A stretch of DNA of 64,000 nucleotides from Coenobita brevimanus (GCA_032717465.1 CM064697.1:2049501-2113500), one strand, 5' to 3'; positions 46,309-56,639 are shown, counted from the first letter of the stretch. Made by a program: numbers and translations. The notes: generated by a model not told the origin, from the sequence alone.

Positions 46309-46349
46309 TAGTTCCTATTCACCCAGCAGTAGAAGTGGGAACCTGGATG
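46309..46349. repeat. short dispersed repeat, copy 1
   Basis: GTTCCTATTCACCCAGCAGT and GGGAACCTGGATGT match 50788-50827 (GTCCCTGTTAACCCGGTAGT and GGGACCCGGATGT). Both lie just after pyrimidine-rich DNA, as if part of one longer element. Confidence 0.55.
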
Positions 46350-46762
46350 TACATTTGATGGTTGCATGTTTTCTAGGGGAAGATTTGGGCCTAGCAGTAT
46401 TTGAATGTCTGCCATAATGACCCTTTTGTATGTGATAAGCTTTCATTGATGCATTCTTCTGTTTCTTATTCTTTTATCTTAATCTTTTTTTCTCTGACTG
46501 TACCTGCTTTCCCCTACCCGTCTCTTCTTCCCATTTTCTCTGTTCTTTCCCTCGTCCTCTCTTCACATTCCTTCTCCCCCATCTCCGCTATCTTACTCGT
46601 TTTTCGTCTTTCCATTTGTTTCATCTTTTCTGCTGTTCTTCCAACCCATTTTCTCCATCCCTCTGTCGTTTCCCTCCCTCCCCCTGCATTTTCTTCTTTC
46701 TTGCCTCTGCACTGCTTTCTTTCTTCTCTCTTAATGCATTCCCTGCCTGACCTCCTCCCCGG

Positions 46763-46782
46763 TCTGTCTGTCTGTCTGTCTG

Positions 46783-46815
<33 letters not shown>
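46763..46815. repeat. (TCTG)n(CT)n microsatellite
   Basis: Six TCTG units followed by about 15 CT units. Confidence 0.97.
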
Positions 46816-46818
<3 letters not shown>

Positions 46819-46953
46819 CATGCTTACCTCTCACATCTCCTCCCTCTTTCCCTTCGCCCCTCCCTCGCTCCCTCCCTACCCCAGGCAGTTCCTCGCAGGG
46901 TGAAAGCTGGACGCCGTCTCTTTCGTGACTGGATCCTCGTGTGGCCAGAGCAG

Positions 46954-47001
<48 letters not shown>
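46954..47001. repeat. (CT)n microsatellite
   Basis: CT repeat with one TTTC interruption. Confidence 0.98.
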
Positions 47002-47003
<2 letters not shown>

Positions 47004-47243
47004 CGGTAATCCACCCCAACCCTCACGCCAAACCCCCCCCCCCCCACCTTCACCGCCTCCTCCCGCGATACCCTGTGCCTATCCGGCGGGAATTTCATCT
47101 ATCTGTGTGTCTTCTAGTGCAATCCTTGTCTCTCACTGTCCCTGGTAACCCTGTCTTGGTCGGAACAACTTTAGGATTCTGTTATACGTGTTGCTAGAGG
47201 TATAGTTGCCTGGATGTATGTATGTGTGGTTGATGTTTTGCAT

Positions 47244-47309
<66 letters not shown>
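47244..47309. repeat. (CT)n microsatellite
   Basis: CT repeat with one TTT interruption, 66 bp. Confidence 0.98.
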
Positions 47310-47311
<2 letters not shown>

Positions 47312-47340
47312 ATTATCAGTATACAGTATATCGGCCTTTA

Positions 47341-47570
47341 TCTTTCTGTCTCTCTATCTGTCTACGTACATACGTACCTATCTATCTCTTTATCTATCTA
47401 TCTATCTATCTATCTGTCTGTCTGTCTGTCTGTCTGTCTATCCGTCTGTCTGTGTCTGCCTTGTTTCTGTCTGTCTGTCTGACTGACTGACTGAATGACT
47501 GACTGTCTAACTACTTGCGTACCTATCTGTCTGCCTGTCTTTCAGTCTGTCTGTCTGTCTGTCTATCCAG
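47341..47570. repeat. (TCTA)n/(TCTG)n/(CTGA)n tetranucleotide block
   Basis: TCTATCTATCTATCTA, TCTGTCTGTCTGTCTG, GACTGACTGACTGA and TCTGTCTGTCTGTC runs follow one another over about 230 bp. Confidence 0.97.
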
Positions 47571-47678
47571 CAAGGTAATTATACTGTATACATTTGTACC
47601 TTAGACCCAGGCACAACAAAAACCACCATACGCTCCACCACTTCAAAAAACGTATGTAGTTCTCCCACAGACGTATGT

Positions 47679-47890
47679 TTAACCTTTCGAATCCAGGGAC
47701 GTCATTTCCCTAATATTCACTCCATCTCCATATTGAGTAATTCTGTTTTGGAGAGATTTTTCGAGCTGGAGGAAGCAGATATAGTCTTGATTTTACCACC
47801 TAATTCGAGAGGCCCTTCCTAGGTTCGATAATAGCGTCTGGAATTAATAAGAAAAAACTAAATACACCACCGGACTGAAAGGATCTGCAC
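47679..47890. mobile_element. TTAA hairpin MITE, full-length copy
   Basis: TTAACCTTTCGAATCCAGGG, CATATTGAGTAATTCTGTTT, TTCGAGCTGGAGGAAGCAGA, ACCTAATTCGAGAGGCCCTT, TCCTAGGTTCGATAATAGCG and CCACCGGACTGAAAGGATCT follow the family order over 212 bp. Confidence 0.62.
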
Positions 47891-47894
47891 TTTG

Positions 47895-48475
47895 AACTTG
47901 TTTATGAATTCGTCGCCTTGTAAAGTTATTTGTCGTTAATACGGGTATAATTCTTTAGTGAAACTTTGAAATAAATAACCGATAATCATAAATGAAGAAG
48001 AGTTGGGAGATGATGGAACCAGGAGAAATGGCGGAAATGAACATATTATAGAGTGGGGAAGTATGGTGTAGCCTACATGTAATTCTCATGATCGCGTGTT
48101 ACGTTCATCTAGATAACGTCAACGACTGTATTAAGCTAAAAAGTGAGTCATAGGAGCCTGTGTGTGTGAATATTGGTGTCATTAATGTTTCACGGTCGGG
48201 ACAACTCTAGTATTTTACTCCAGGTAATGCCAGGCGATTATATCTAGTTTAGGGTGGATATAAGAACCTGAAAGCGTAGACTGAAGTATGCTTAATGGAA
48301 TTTAGTATAAAAACATATTTGCCAATGATTGTGTCTTTGAGAATACTGGAGAAATAATAATTCCTTCCCTACAACTACCTGGTGTTGCCCTTTTCACTTG
48401 TGCGTTATAGTCCCTTTCGTATGTGCATTATCACCTACACAACAGCAAATCTGTTATCAAGGTCTTTGACAGTAC
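47895..48475. other. no recognisable feature
   Basis: AT-rich unique DNA without supported features. Confidence 0.5.
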
Positions 48476-48479
48476 AGTA

Positions 48480-49005
48480 CCATCTCCTTTACTACACATA
48501 ATACATGATTCTACGATACTGCAGCACTACCCCCAGAACTGCAGATCATAATGGCCTAAGCGATACTACGAATCCCGCACCACCACCCCCACAACTGTAG
48601 CTTATATAGGTTTCTGCGATGCTACAACCTTCACAGTTACAGACCATATAACGGGTTCTACGATACCACGGTACCACACTCACTAATGCAGATGGTAACA
48701 CTGACGAATGCAGATATTACTGGCTTCTGCGAGACTACAGTACCGCTCCACAATGGCAGACCACAGCGGCTTCCATGATGCTAAATACCGCCAAACAACT
48801 TCTGCAATGCTACAATACCACCACCACAACTATAGACCATACCAGCTTCTCAGTGCTACGATACCACACCTACGATACTGCAATACCAATACCACCCCCA
48901 CAGCTACAGACCATACCAGCTTCATAGTGTTACGATACCACCTCTTGTACGATACTGCAATATCAATACCACCCCCACACCTGCAGACCATACTAGCTGT
49001 GTGTG
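48480..49005. repeat. ~75 bp degenerate tandem repeat
   Basis: TGCTACGATACCACC, AATACCACCCCCACAACTGC and AGACCATACCAGCTTCT recur. The last three CAGACCATACxAGCTT blocks (near 48830, 48905 and 48981) are about 75 bp apart. Upstream copies are more diverged. Confidence 0.82.
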
Positions 49006-49110
49006 TTCAAACAGCAGCATTTTAAGCAGCCGAGATGAGTCGTACACTTTCTTAGGCTTCGGTGTCCAGACGGAGATATAAAGAGAGAGAGAGAGTCATA
49101 TCTATTCTTG

Positions 49111-49111
<1 letters not shown>

Positions 49112-49184
<73 letters not shown>
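49112..49184. repeat. (TG)n microsatellite
   Basis: About 36 TG units, preceded by a short (GA)n near 49082. Confidence 0.99.
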
Positions 49185-49186
<2 letters not shown>

Positions 49187-50210
49187 CTGCGTTTGTCAGT
49201 GATTTTCTCAATTTTTCTCTCGTTGGATTTTTAAAGTATTGACTGAACTACTCGTCTTTAATCTCCAGCTCCATGTTTTTCAGTGACCCCCAGGTAAGAC
49301 GAAAAAAACAGGAACTAAAAATAGATATGTAAATGGATAGGCAGGCAGATGAATAGTGACAAATAGACAAGCAGGTATATAGATAAATGGACAGATGGAT
49401 GTAAGCAGATGTATTGATGAATATTAAGCTGATAGGCTGAATGACAAATAGGTGGTAAAGCTGGTGTAGAGCTGTTGGTAGTGTGGTGAGCTTTAATCGA
49501 TAATTCCCTCGGCCATCGGTGTATAAGTTACATGTAAAAATTGAGTGTCTGTCCATTTATAGGTCCTAGCGTGTTTTTCCTTCCCTCGTTTATCGTTTGG
49601 GTTTTTGCCACTGGATATCATAAATAATTTGTTCATTGACCGTACAAAGTTTATTCATGGAGTAAAGTAACAAAATTTTTCTTTATTAGGTAGCTCTAGC
49701 ATCCACGTTTCTTAAAGACGATAGTGAGTTTTTTAAATATCAGTGTACAGTATATAGCTTTAGTCATATAACTAATGTAGCCGTAACTTTAGAGTACATT
49801 TACAGATACAGATTATTACAGGTAGGCTACAGCAGAAAATAGGCTGATAGTTTGATTGAAATTTATAATATTTCATAATTATCCTACAAGCATACCGTAC
49901 TCTCTGTGGCCAAAAATTCTGAAGGTAAACATGACCCCCATTTACCCTTTATATTTAACAAGCATCTCGAAGGAAAGAAATATTGATTTTGTCTCTCTTT
50001 TTGTTCAGCTTTCTCAAGAGGCTTAACTTTGTGCAGGCTTTTCCTCTTTAGTTCAATATTTTTTGTATAAAGTATTTTTACCATCAAAATATCACTTGCA
50101 TCATCATACCCAGTCAGCTTCAAGTTGTAAATGAGGTGTTAGTAAGAAGGAAAAGGTCAGAAACAGAATGTGAAGGAGAGTGATGTATGGTGATGAATTT
50201 TGTAATGCTT
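49185..50210. other. AT-rich unique DNA
   Basis: Contains an exon-like 25-nt segment at 49269-49293 (see findings) and a loose GATA/GACA-rich stretch at 49320-49440. No other feature. Confidence 0.4.
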
Positions 50211-50214
50211 CGTA

Positions 50215-50276
50215 GACATAGATAGATAGATAGATAGGTATATAAATAGATATATAGATAGATAGACAGACGGACA
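50215..50276. repeat. (GATA)n imperfect microsatellite
   Basis: GATAGATAGATAGATAG with TATA and GACA variants. Confidence 0.95.
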
Positions 50277-50694
50277 CTGGAAACTTGGAGTATTTAGTGT
50301 GCAAAAACAGGGTGAGTTTTAAGTCTTAGGACACAGTTTTTGTTGCCTTTACAAGATTGCAGATACTGTGTAAGTATATTGTATTTTTTTCAGATCATGC
50401 AGAAATACATAGGTTTATTTTATGGTGTCATCTGGTATCATAAAATAGTAATCTGACGTATTATATTGTGTGGTAGGAGCATTGAAGTTTGTAGCTTGTG
50501 TTGGTGGCTTATATTGCTGATTTATACAGAAGGCTTTGTGGAGTTTAAAGTGCATATCTAGTCCTGACCCATGCTTCCTGTGGCGGTGTGGTGGGAGGTG
50601 AGGTGGTCAGTGGTGGTCCTGCTGGGGAATTATTCGGGTGGTGGTCACGGGCTGCTGCTTCACCCATATGTCTTTCTCTTTCTGTCTCTGGTCC

Positions 50695-50770
50695 TCTCTC
50701 CAGCCTCTCCTCCTCCTCCTTCTCCTCCTTTTTTCCTCTTCCTCCTCCTCCTCTCCCTCTTCCCATTCCC
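50695..50770. repeat. (TCC)n/(CTC)n tract
   Basis: CTCCTCCTCCTTCTCC-type pyrimidine trinucleotides. Confidence 0.9.
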
Positions 50771-50787
50771 ACAGACTGTTTCACCCT

Positions 50788-50827
50788 CGTCCCTGTTAAC
50801 CCGGTAGTTCATATAGGGACCCGGATG
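50788..50827. repeat. short dispersed repeat, copy 2
   Basis: GTCCCTGTTAACCCGGTAGT and GGGACCCGGATGT match 46309-46349, again directly after a polypyrimidine tract. Confidence 0.55.
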
Positions 50828-50829
50828 TG

Positions 50830-51400
50830 AACCATGTACCGCCAGTCTTGTTTTAAGGGAAGACAGAGATTTAGCCAAAATCTGTGTACTATAATATCCC
50901 TCATGTACTCCCTTTGCACAAACTACAACTTCAGTTTTCTTCCTCAGCCTCACACAGCATACATGGAACACACATTTAGCACACAGGAGCCTTGCAGGGA
51001 CACACACAAACACGCACCTACTTTAGATACTGTAACTGTTGTGTTGTTTCCCAGTTATAATTTTTCAGTCTTGAGTGTAGTGTAACAGCGTGTTTATCAG
51101 CGAAAGCACCCGCACATTCCTGCATTCTACGACAAACAACGGTCGATTTACAGTGTGGATCCCAACTTTCATTTATATGTAACGAACGAACTAAGTCACA
51201 GAATACCCTCCTCAAAGTGTTTATGATCTGGAGGGAATCGAACATTGAATTTCTGTTTTGGGTTAAGTATGCCTCTGATTACCTCCATGCCACCTCCCGA
51301 AAGAAGCTGCAGTGAGATGTAACGAAAATACTGAACTGTTGTAGGTTAAACAGGAAAGTCCACGTCCCTCAGAAAATAATTTCGTATTGTTGTTGCTATG
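50830..51400. other. no recognisable gene
   Basis: Unique DNA of mixed composition. No supported coding segment. Confidence 0.5.
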
Positions 51401-51404
51401 CTAA

Positions 51405-51500
51405 CAGCAACAACAACAACAACAACAACAGTGAAAATAATAACAACAAAATAATGATCATGATGATAATAATAATAATAAATAAATAAATAATAAATAA
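51405..51500. repeat. (CAA)n and (TAA/TAAA)n tract, SINE tail
   Basis: CAACAACAACAACAA and then TAA/TAAA repeats. The part next to 51500 is the 3' tail (ATT-rich on the minus strand) of the SINE at 51501-51687. Confidence 0.9.
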
Positions 51501-51687
51501 TTTGGTTTTACGCCAGGTATCCCCGAAGGGCTAAGGCGTTGCCCCCGGGTAGAGGACTTTGGATTGGAGCGTGTAGCATTTTATGACCGGATGCCCTTCC
51601 TGATGTCTACCAATGGCCCTCGGGTGGATTCGATCCTCCAACCCTTCGGTCAGAGTGGAGCGCTATAACCCACTGAGCCACGGCTGC
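51501..51687 (-). mobile_element. tRNA-derived SINE inserted in (TAA)n
   Basis: On the minus strand it starts GCAGCCGTGGCTCAGTGGGT, with a perfect A-box match (TGGCTCAGTGG) and a B-box-like GGATCGAATCC about 50 bp later, so the head is tRNA-derived. The body has ATCAGGAAGGGCATCCGGTC, a word I associate with SINEs of marine invertebrates, and GGATACCTGGCGTAAAACC. It ends in an ATT/ATTT tail. (TAA)n lies on both sides, either because it landed in that microsatellite or because the target was copied. Confidence 0.85.
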
Positions 51688-51730
51688 TAATAATAATAAT
51701 GATAATAATAATAATAATAATAATAATAAG
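51688..51730. repeat. (TAA)n microsatellite
   Basis: TAA repeat at the 5' side of the minus-strand SINE. Confidence 0.95.
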
Positions 51731-51993
51731 CTATAACAATGTCAAATTATCCCCTTCAAATAGCAGGAGCTAAAAGAAAAAAGAAAAAAACTAGTCTTGC
51801 AGTTTGATTTATTTAAACTCAGGTGACTGGCCTTTTTTTTTTTGGGGGGTGGCCTTTTTTTTTTGGGGGGAGGGCAATGAAATGACGGGAGACAGGGCGA
51901 CATGGAGGCGATTTGTATGTGGCCACCCCTTACATGATTGAGGCGTCTGGCAAAAGATATAGACCCTCACACTACACTGAAAACATCTACAGC

Positions 51994-51994
<1 letters not shown>

Positions 51995-52063
<69 letters not shown>
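51995..52063. repeat. (AC)n microsatellite
   Basis: About 34 AC units. Confidence 0.99.
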
Positions 52064-52065
<2 letters not shown>

Positions 52066-52146
52066 ATTTACCACCTGAACAAGCCATAAAGCCCCGTTGT
52101 ACAGTGTCCGTCGACTCTTTACACTTGTACCGTACTGTTCTCCCCA

Positions 52147-52169
52147 TTAACCCATTCACACCAAAGACA

Positions 52170-52235
<66 letters not shown>

Positions 52236-52375
52236 AGATCTTTTTAAATGGATATGTCAGATATTACCTTCATACACCTCTTTGGTATGAGAGATCTTTC
52301 CTAAATTTAATAAATCGTCTGAAAATAGGAGGAAGAAACTCGAATAATACGTCATCGTAGTGAAAGAGTCAACCC
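52147..52375. mobile_element. TTAA hairpin MITE interrupted by (TG)n
   Basis: TTAACCCATTCACACCAAAG at the left, a (TG)n at 52173-52234, TCCTAAATTTAATAAATCGT, and CGTCATCGTAGTGAAAGAGT at the right. It abuts the next copy. Confidence 0.62.
52173..52234. repeat. (TG)n microsatellite inside a MITE
   Basis: About 31 TG units within the first half of the MITE at 52147-52375. Confidence 0.99.
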
Positions 52376-52598
52376 ATTCGATACGAGGACGTCTTTTTGT
52401 AGTTTATTTTTGATGCTACCGGACAATTTTATTATGGTTCGAAGAGCATATTGGTAGTAAAAGGTGTTAGTAAGGACCATGTCTTATCTCTACAGTTCGA
52501 AAGTTTGTCGTAACCTGAGTATAATTGTTTGGTGTAAGCAGGTTAGGTAAGGACTAAAGGTAAAAGATAGAAAGACGACCTGGGAGTGAAAGGGTTAA
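52370..52598. mobile_element. TTAA hairpin MITE, full-length copy, tandem with the previous one
   Basis: CAACCCATTCGATACGAGGA, ACCGGACAATTTTATTATGG, TTCGAAGAGCATATTGGTAG and, at the right end, CTGGGAGTGAAAGGGTTAA (TTAA at 52595-52598). Confidence 0.62.
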
Positions 52599-52841
52599 TG
52601 GAGCACAGTTTTTCACCTTGCTGATTAACGGTGATCGTTGAATATATTGACCTGTCTTGAGTTCACTGTGGTAGTAAATTAGTCGCTTAACACTCCGCTA
52701 GGTCAGTCAGCTGATTAGTGAGTGAATTAGTCATCAGAATAGTCATCATTGGAATAAATGGGTAAACGGAATCAGTTCCGCACTAAGAAACGTATATCAT
52801 AATTGGGTAAAATTATTTGTTCCTAGTCATAAACTAGAAAG

Positions 52842-53235
52842 CACCCAGAGAGCGCATACCTCCGCCAATGCCATTGCCAATAAAAAGCATCCGGATCCGG
52901 ATACGTGGAGATATTGTGTGGAATACATAAAACCCTGATCCGCCCCAGAATTTAATCAGTTGTTCCTTGACCCATGGCCCACACTTCCACAAAAAGTTAT
53001 TGATATTCATTGAGAACTTATGGAGATATTGTTCAGGATAATTGGGATCCGGATCCAGATTCGCCCCCAAATTTAAGTAATTTTTTCATGGCCCATGGCT
53101 TATTCCTCCACAAAACTTCATTGAAATTCATTGAGCACTTTTGAAGATATCGTGTGGCCAAACAAACAAACAAACAAACAGACAAACATAGGTGAATACA
53201 TAACTTCCTCGAACTTCTTTTGCGAAGGTAATAAA
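52842..53235. mobile_element. TIR-bearing repeat family F, copy 1
   Basis: Starts GAGCGCATACCTCCGCCAA-like and ends TTTTGCGAAGGTAATAA, which are imperfect inverted ends. It contains GGATCCGGAT, GCCCCCAAATTTAA, TGGCCCATGGCTTATTC, ATTGAAATTCATTGAGCAC and an AAACAAACAAACAAACAAAC run. The central module is present twice (about 52890-53040 and 53040-53160). I recognise this motif set as a widespread element of aquatic invertebrates and fishes but cannot assign a name. It has no coding capacity. Confidence 0.75.
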
Positions 53236-53432
53236 TACGTCGCTCGTTTTGAAGAGGTAAATCGCCATTAAATGTTAGTTAATCAGTCCTTTACATACAA
53301 GATTCATTCATTCATTCATTTGGTCCTTCATGTACAAGATAAGCTAACAGGCTTACTCCAAACCTCTTACACTAGTCCTGGCAACAAAATCTTACATACT
53401 AGCAACACAATCTTACAGACTGGCAACTAACC

Positions 53433-53484
53433 ATGACCGTGCCTCCCGCTATCAACATACCCAACGCTCAAGCTCTTGTGGGGG
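53433..53484 (+). CDS. candidate first coding exon (MTVPPAINIPNAQALVG-)
   Basis: An ATG in excellent context (CTAACCATGACC) opens MTVPPAINIPNAQALVG plus one base and ends at a consensus donor (TGGGGG|GTGAGT, GT at 53485). An in-frame TAG lies eleven codons upstream. A downstream acceptor at 53635-53636 gives an intron of 152 nt with CTGAC branch-point-like sequence and a strong pyrimidine tract. The second exon would continue in phase. The peptide looks natural rather than repeat-derived. I do not recognise it, and the joined frame stops early (33 residues), so either the true downstream exon is elsewhere or this is a small-peptide gene. Confidence 0.35.
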
Positions 53485-53636
53485 GTGAGTCCAGTCGCGG
53501 AATATGTTTTACGCATTCCACAGATTTCAAGATCCTAATTCGGCTTGCGATTCCGTTGAAGTTAGCCAAGATTAATGGTTTGTTTGTCCCGGTTAATCAC
53601 TGACTTTATCTTCTTTCTTATCTCCGACTTGGTCAG

Positions 53637-53686
53637 GCTTGCTGGTGAAAGTTCCTGCGAGTGGTGACCGGAGAAGAAGGCTTTAG
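53637..53686 (+). CDS. candidate second exon, ends in TAG
   Basis: Follows a strong acceptor (TTTCTTATCTCCGACTTGGTCAG minus its first bases, AG at 53635-53636). In the phase left by 53433-53484 it reads G-LLVKVPASGDRRRRL and then TAG at 53684-53686. The basic end RRRR is notable. A donor-like GCTG|GTGAAA inside it could make this a microexon instead. The model is plausible but short. Confidence 0.25.
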
Positions 53687-53689
53687 TTT

Positions 53690-54530
53690 CTCTTGCATCT
53701 GTGACTGAAGTTGGTGGTCCTGGGTCTGGTGTGCTGTTTTAGGTTAGCAGGAAAGTTAAGAAAAGGGAGAAAGAGGATGAGATGACGAATGAAGGTGGAA
53801 GAATTTAAGGAGGAAACCGAGTCGTAGAAAATGTCAACTCCATAATGTGCATGGCGTCAGGTAGGTACTGTGGTAATATTCACCTCTGAGCATAGAAATT
53901 TAACTTTCATCAAGGAGACTGATACCTGACATTGTGCAGAAGATAAAATGGGTGGTTTGTGAGTGGGGAAAACTTGGGCATCATAGCTGAAAATAGTGGC
54001 GTCTTTATTTATTGTGTTAAGATAGAGGGGGAGGAAATGGGTGTATGGTTTTAGGGGGGGGGGAAGGAGACAAGGCGGGGTTAGTGGGGGTGAAAGGAGG
54101 AGATGGGCAGGGGAAGAAATGAGGAGTAGGGGGAGGTGGGGCGCGTCAGGTTTCCTTCCGTCCTGACTTTAAAGACTATTTAACTAGGGGTATGTCTCTC
54201 TTTGTGATGGGGGCTTCCGGGTGGTCACCCCGACTGGGTCAGACGAGATGGTCAGCTGACGTGACTGGGGAAACAGTTAGGTGGATAGAACGCCATAGAA
54301 CCAACATGATGAATTAATACATCATTGACCCTAGAGATGTAATCAAGCCATCCATTTATGAGCTGGATTTGTAAAACATATAATGAGAGTAAAATGTGTC
54401 TTTCTTCTCTGCTTGGCTGTTGCATGTGTTTTGCAACGTTTTATTCAGGTTAGCCACATCCAACTCTCGCAACTGTTTCGTAAATGACTGCTTGAAATTG
54501 GAGGCTTAGCTAGATCCTGACCCTCTCACT
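53690..54530. other. no recognisable gene; G-rich patch
   Basis: 54048-54150 has several G runs (GGGGGGGGGG, then GGCGGGG, GTGGGGG and AGGGGGAGGTGGGG) compatible with G-quadruplex folding. The rest is unique DNA. Confidence 0.5.
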
Positions 54531-54531
54531 T

Positions 54532-54742
54532 TTAATCTGTTCACTACAAGAATGCATTTCATTATATTATTTGTGCTGTCCCCAGACGAATTTGTGCAGT
54601 TTTAGAGTTTTTTCGAACTGGAAATAGTCACATTACTTCATTCAGTAACCCGTTTATTTTCAAAAGACTCCTGAGCTCAATGAAGACGTCAGTTGGCAAC
54701 AAAAATAAGATTAAAGTGTTATAATCGCACTGAAGGGGTCAG
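54532..54742. mobile_element. TTAA hairpin MITE, full-length copy
   Basis: TTAATCTGTTCACTACAAGA, TGCTGTCCCCAGACGAATTT, TTTCGAACTGGAAATAGTC, CAGTAACCCGTTTATTTTCA and ATAATCGCACTGAAGGGGTC. The right TTAA is mutated. Confidence 0.65.
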
Positions 54743-54764
54743 GAATACGATCGTACTTTAAGTC

Positions 54765-54872
54765 AGGGTAGGTCAGGTTAGGTTAAGCTGTGTAATGCTA
54801 GGTTAGGTTAGCTCAGGTTCGATTAGGTTGAATTAGATTAGGTTATGTCAGGTTAGGTTAAATCTGGAGTGT
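54765..54872. repeat. degenerate GGTTA block
   Basis: GGTCAGGTTAGGTTA, CTAGGTTAGGTTAGCTCAGG, GATTAGATTAGGTTATG and CAGGTTAGGTTAA. It is like the arthropod telomere repeat in diverged form. Confidence 0.75.
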
Positions 54873-55074
54873 ATTTTCTCAGTTAAGTAGAACCATCCCA
54901 GACATTCATCACACGAGGTATGGCTTTCGCTGTGTTTTTTTTAGAAAGCTTTATACTGTATAATCTTGAGATGAAATTATGAAGATAGCTGTAACGCCAA
55001 ATTTTCATTCATAAGACGCTTGCAGTTAGATCTGTGTGGTGCTTGTAGGAATTAATGGACTTAGAAGATGAATA

Positions 55075-55390
55075 GTAAGCTGTAGGCAGTAAAAGGATTT
55101 GTAATAAGATGGAGGTGGAGTGAGAAGAGGAAGCTGGGATGAGTAATACGGTGATAGGAAGATTAGAAGATTAATAAAGTGAGGAGGGAGTGACAGGGAG
55201 AGTGCAGGTAGTAATCAGGTGGAGAAGGTATGGTGATTAATAAAGTGAAGATAGACTGAGTAATGAGATGAAGACAGTGATTAATAAGATGAAGACCTAC
55301 TAATGGAATGAATGATAAGGTGAAGATAAAGTGATAGGATGAATAAGGAGGTGGAGACAAGGGTATTAAGATTACGATGAAGGAAAAACG
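55075..55390. repeat. degenerate GATGAA/TAATAA-rich minisatellite
   Basis: GATTAATAAAGTGAAGATAG, GTAATGAGATGAAGACAGTG and ATTAATAAGATGAAGACCTA mark loose copies every 20-30 bp, leading into an (AC)n. Confidence 0.65.
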
Positions 55391-55391
55391 T

Positions 55392-55491
<100 letters not shown>

Positions 55492-55536
55492 GCTTGCACA
55501 TATTAACTCATGCACGAAGACATGCACATGTACACA

Positions 55537-55540
<4 letters not shown>

Positions 55541-55585
<45 letters not shown>
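55541..55585. repeat. (CT)n microsatellite
   Basis: 22 CT units. Confidence 0.99.
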
Positions 55586-55588
<3 letters not shown>

Positions 55589-55842
55589 TAAAAATACCTA
55601 CAATAAGCCATTTTACATATCCCTTGCAGAAATCCCGAGCTTCCCCCGGCATATAAAAAGCGTCATGGCACTCCCAGCTTCACCTAAAATACCGGAGTTG
55701 GCGAGTGCTTAGATATTGGCTCATTTGAATGGAGGAATGGACGACTGTGGGAGCTGTTTGTGGCATTAGTACGTGGGGCTGTAATTCTATTGGTTTAGGA
55801 GGCGTCGAGGTGCTTCTTCCTTCGCGATTTAGTTAGCACACC

Positions 55843-55975
55843 TTAACCCCAGAGTACACCATACATGTCTTGCAAATACCCAGCGATTTTGATCAACTTA
55901 GCTGGGACGTCATGTAAATAAAGGGTGCATGAAAGGGATACTCAAATCCTTCAGTTTGAAAGCTCTGCAGGTTTA
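55843..55975. mobile_element. TTAA hairpin MITE, diverged half-length copy
   Basis: TTAACCCCAGAGTACACCAT, CAGCGATTTTGATCAACTTA and AATCCTTCAGTTTGAAAGC. The right boundary is unclear. Confidence 0.5.
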
Positions 55976-55994
55976 AATAAAACAGCGTATCGAT

Positions 55995-56062
55995 AATAAT
56001 TAATAATAATAATAATGTAAAAATAATAATTGAATGAATGAATTAATAATAAGAATAATACT
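55995..56062. repeat. (AAT)n tract
   Basis: Imperfect AAT/GAAT repeats next to a family F element. Confidence 0.9.
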
Positions 56063-56072
56063 GACTAGAGGG

Positions 56073-56330
56073 ACACTCAGTGGAGCGCATCTCTCCGACA
56101 AGGGCAACGTAATTTCTAAACCACTCATCATAATGGGTTAGATTTTCTCATCATTGATTAGGGTTTCACGAGAAATGTTTTCCGGATCCAGGAACTGTAA
56201 TATGATCCGGATCGGCCCCCAAAGTAACCAATTGTTTCCTGGGACATGAGCTATCTACCCACCAAATTTGGTCCAAATCTCTTAACAAACAAACACGGTT
56301 GAAGACATACCTCTTTTGTTGAAAAGAATA
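56073..56330. mobile_element. TIR-bearing repeat family F, copy 2
   Basis: CACTCAGTGGAGCGCATCTC at the left, GATCCGGATCGGCCCCCAAA, GGGACATGAGCTATCTACCC, CACCAAATTTGGTCCAAATC, AACAAACAAACACGGTTGAA, and ACATACCTCTTTTGTTGAAA at the right. It has one central module where copy 1 has two. (AAT)n lies on both sides, as with the SINE at 51501. Confidence 0.72.
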
Positions 56331-56392
56331 ATATTAATAATAATAACAATAATGATAATAATAATAATAATAATAATAATTAATAATAATAT
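56325..56392. repeat. (AAT)n microsatellite
   Basis: AATAATAATAATAATAAT with TAAC and TGAT variants. Confidence 0.95.
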
Positions 56393-56434
56393 TTTTTTTA
56401 ACTCTTCTGATTGAAGAGGTTCATATTCTATTTT

Positions 56435-56514
56435 ATATTTTCTGTTTCTGATGTCTGTATAATGTCAACATAATTTATATTTTCTGTTTGATGTCTGTAT
56501 AATGTCAACATAAT
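56435..56514. repeat. ~40 bp tandem duplication
   Basis: ATATTTTCTGTTT, then TGATGTCTGTATAATGTCAA and CATAATTT, occurs twice in a row, nearly identical apart from a CTG insertion. A recent duplication. Confidence 0.95.
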
Positions 56515-56639
56515 TTTCATCGGTAGCATAGAAGAGAATATGGTGTGATATGCAGTGTATTATTATTCCACTATGTTTCCTATACAACCGAAAATATTGC
56601 TGTTCATCTGCGTCTCTGCCTGCCCCACCATCTCTTGTG

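Larger units (their letters stand above)
45940..46900. repeat. polypyrimidine-rich DNA
   Basis: Long C/T-rich stretch with CTTTCC, TTCCTCC and CTCTC words, broken at 46310-46440 by ordinary sequence. Ser/Leu/Phe/Pro frames (up to 175 codons) on the plus strand come from composition. Confidence 0.7.
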
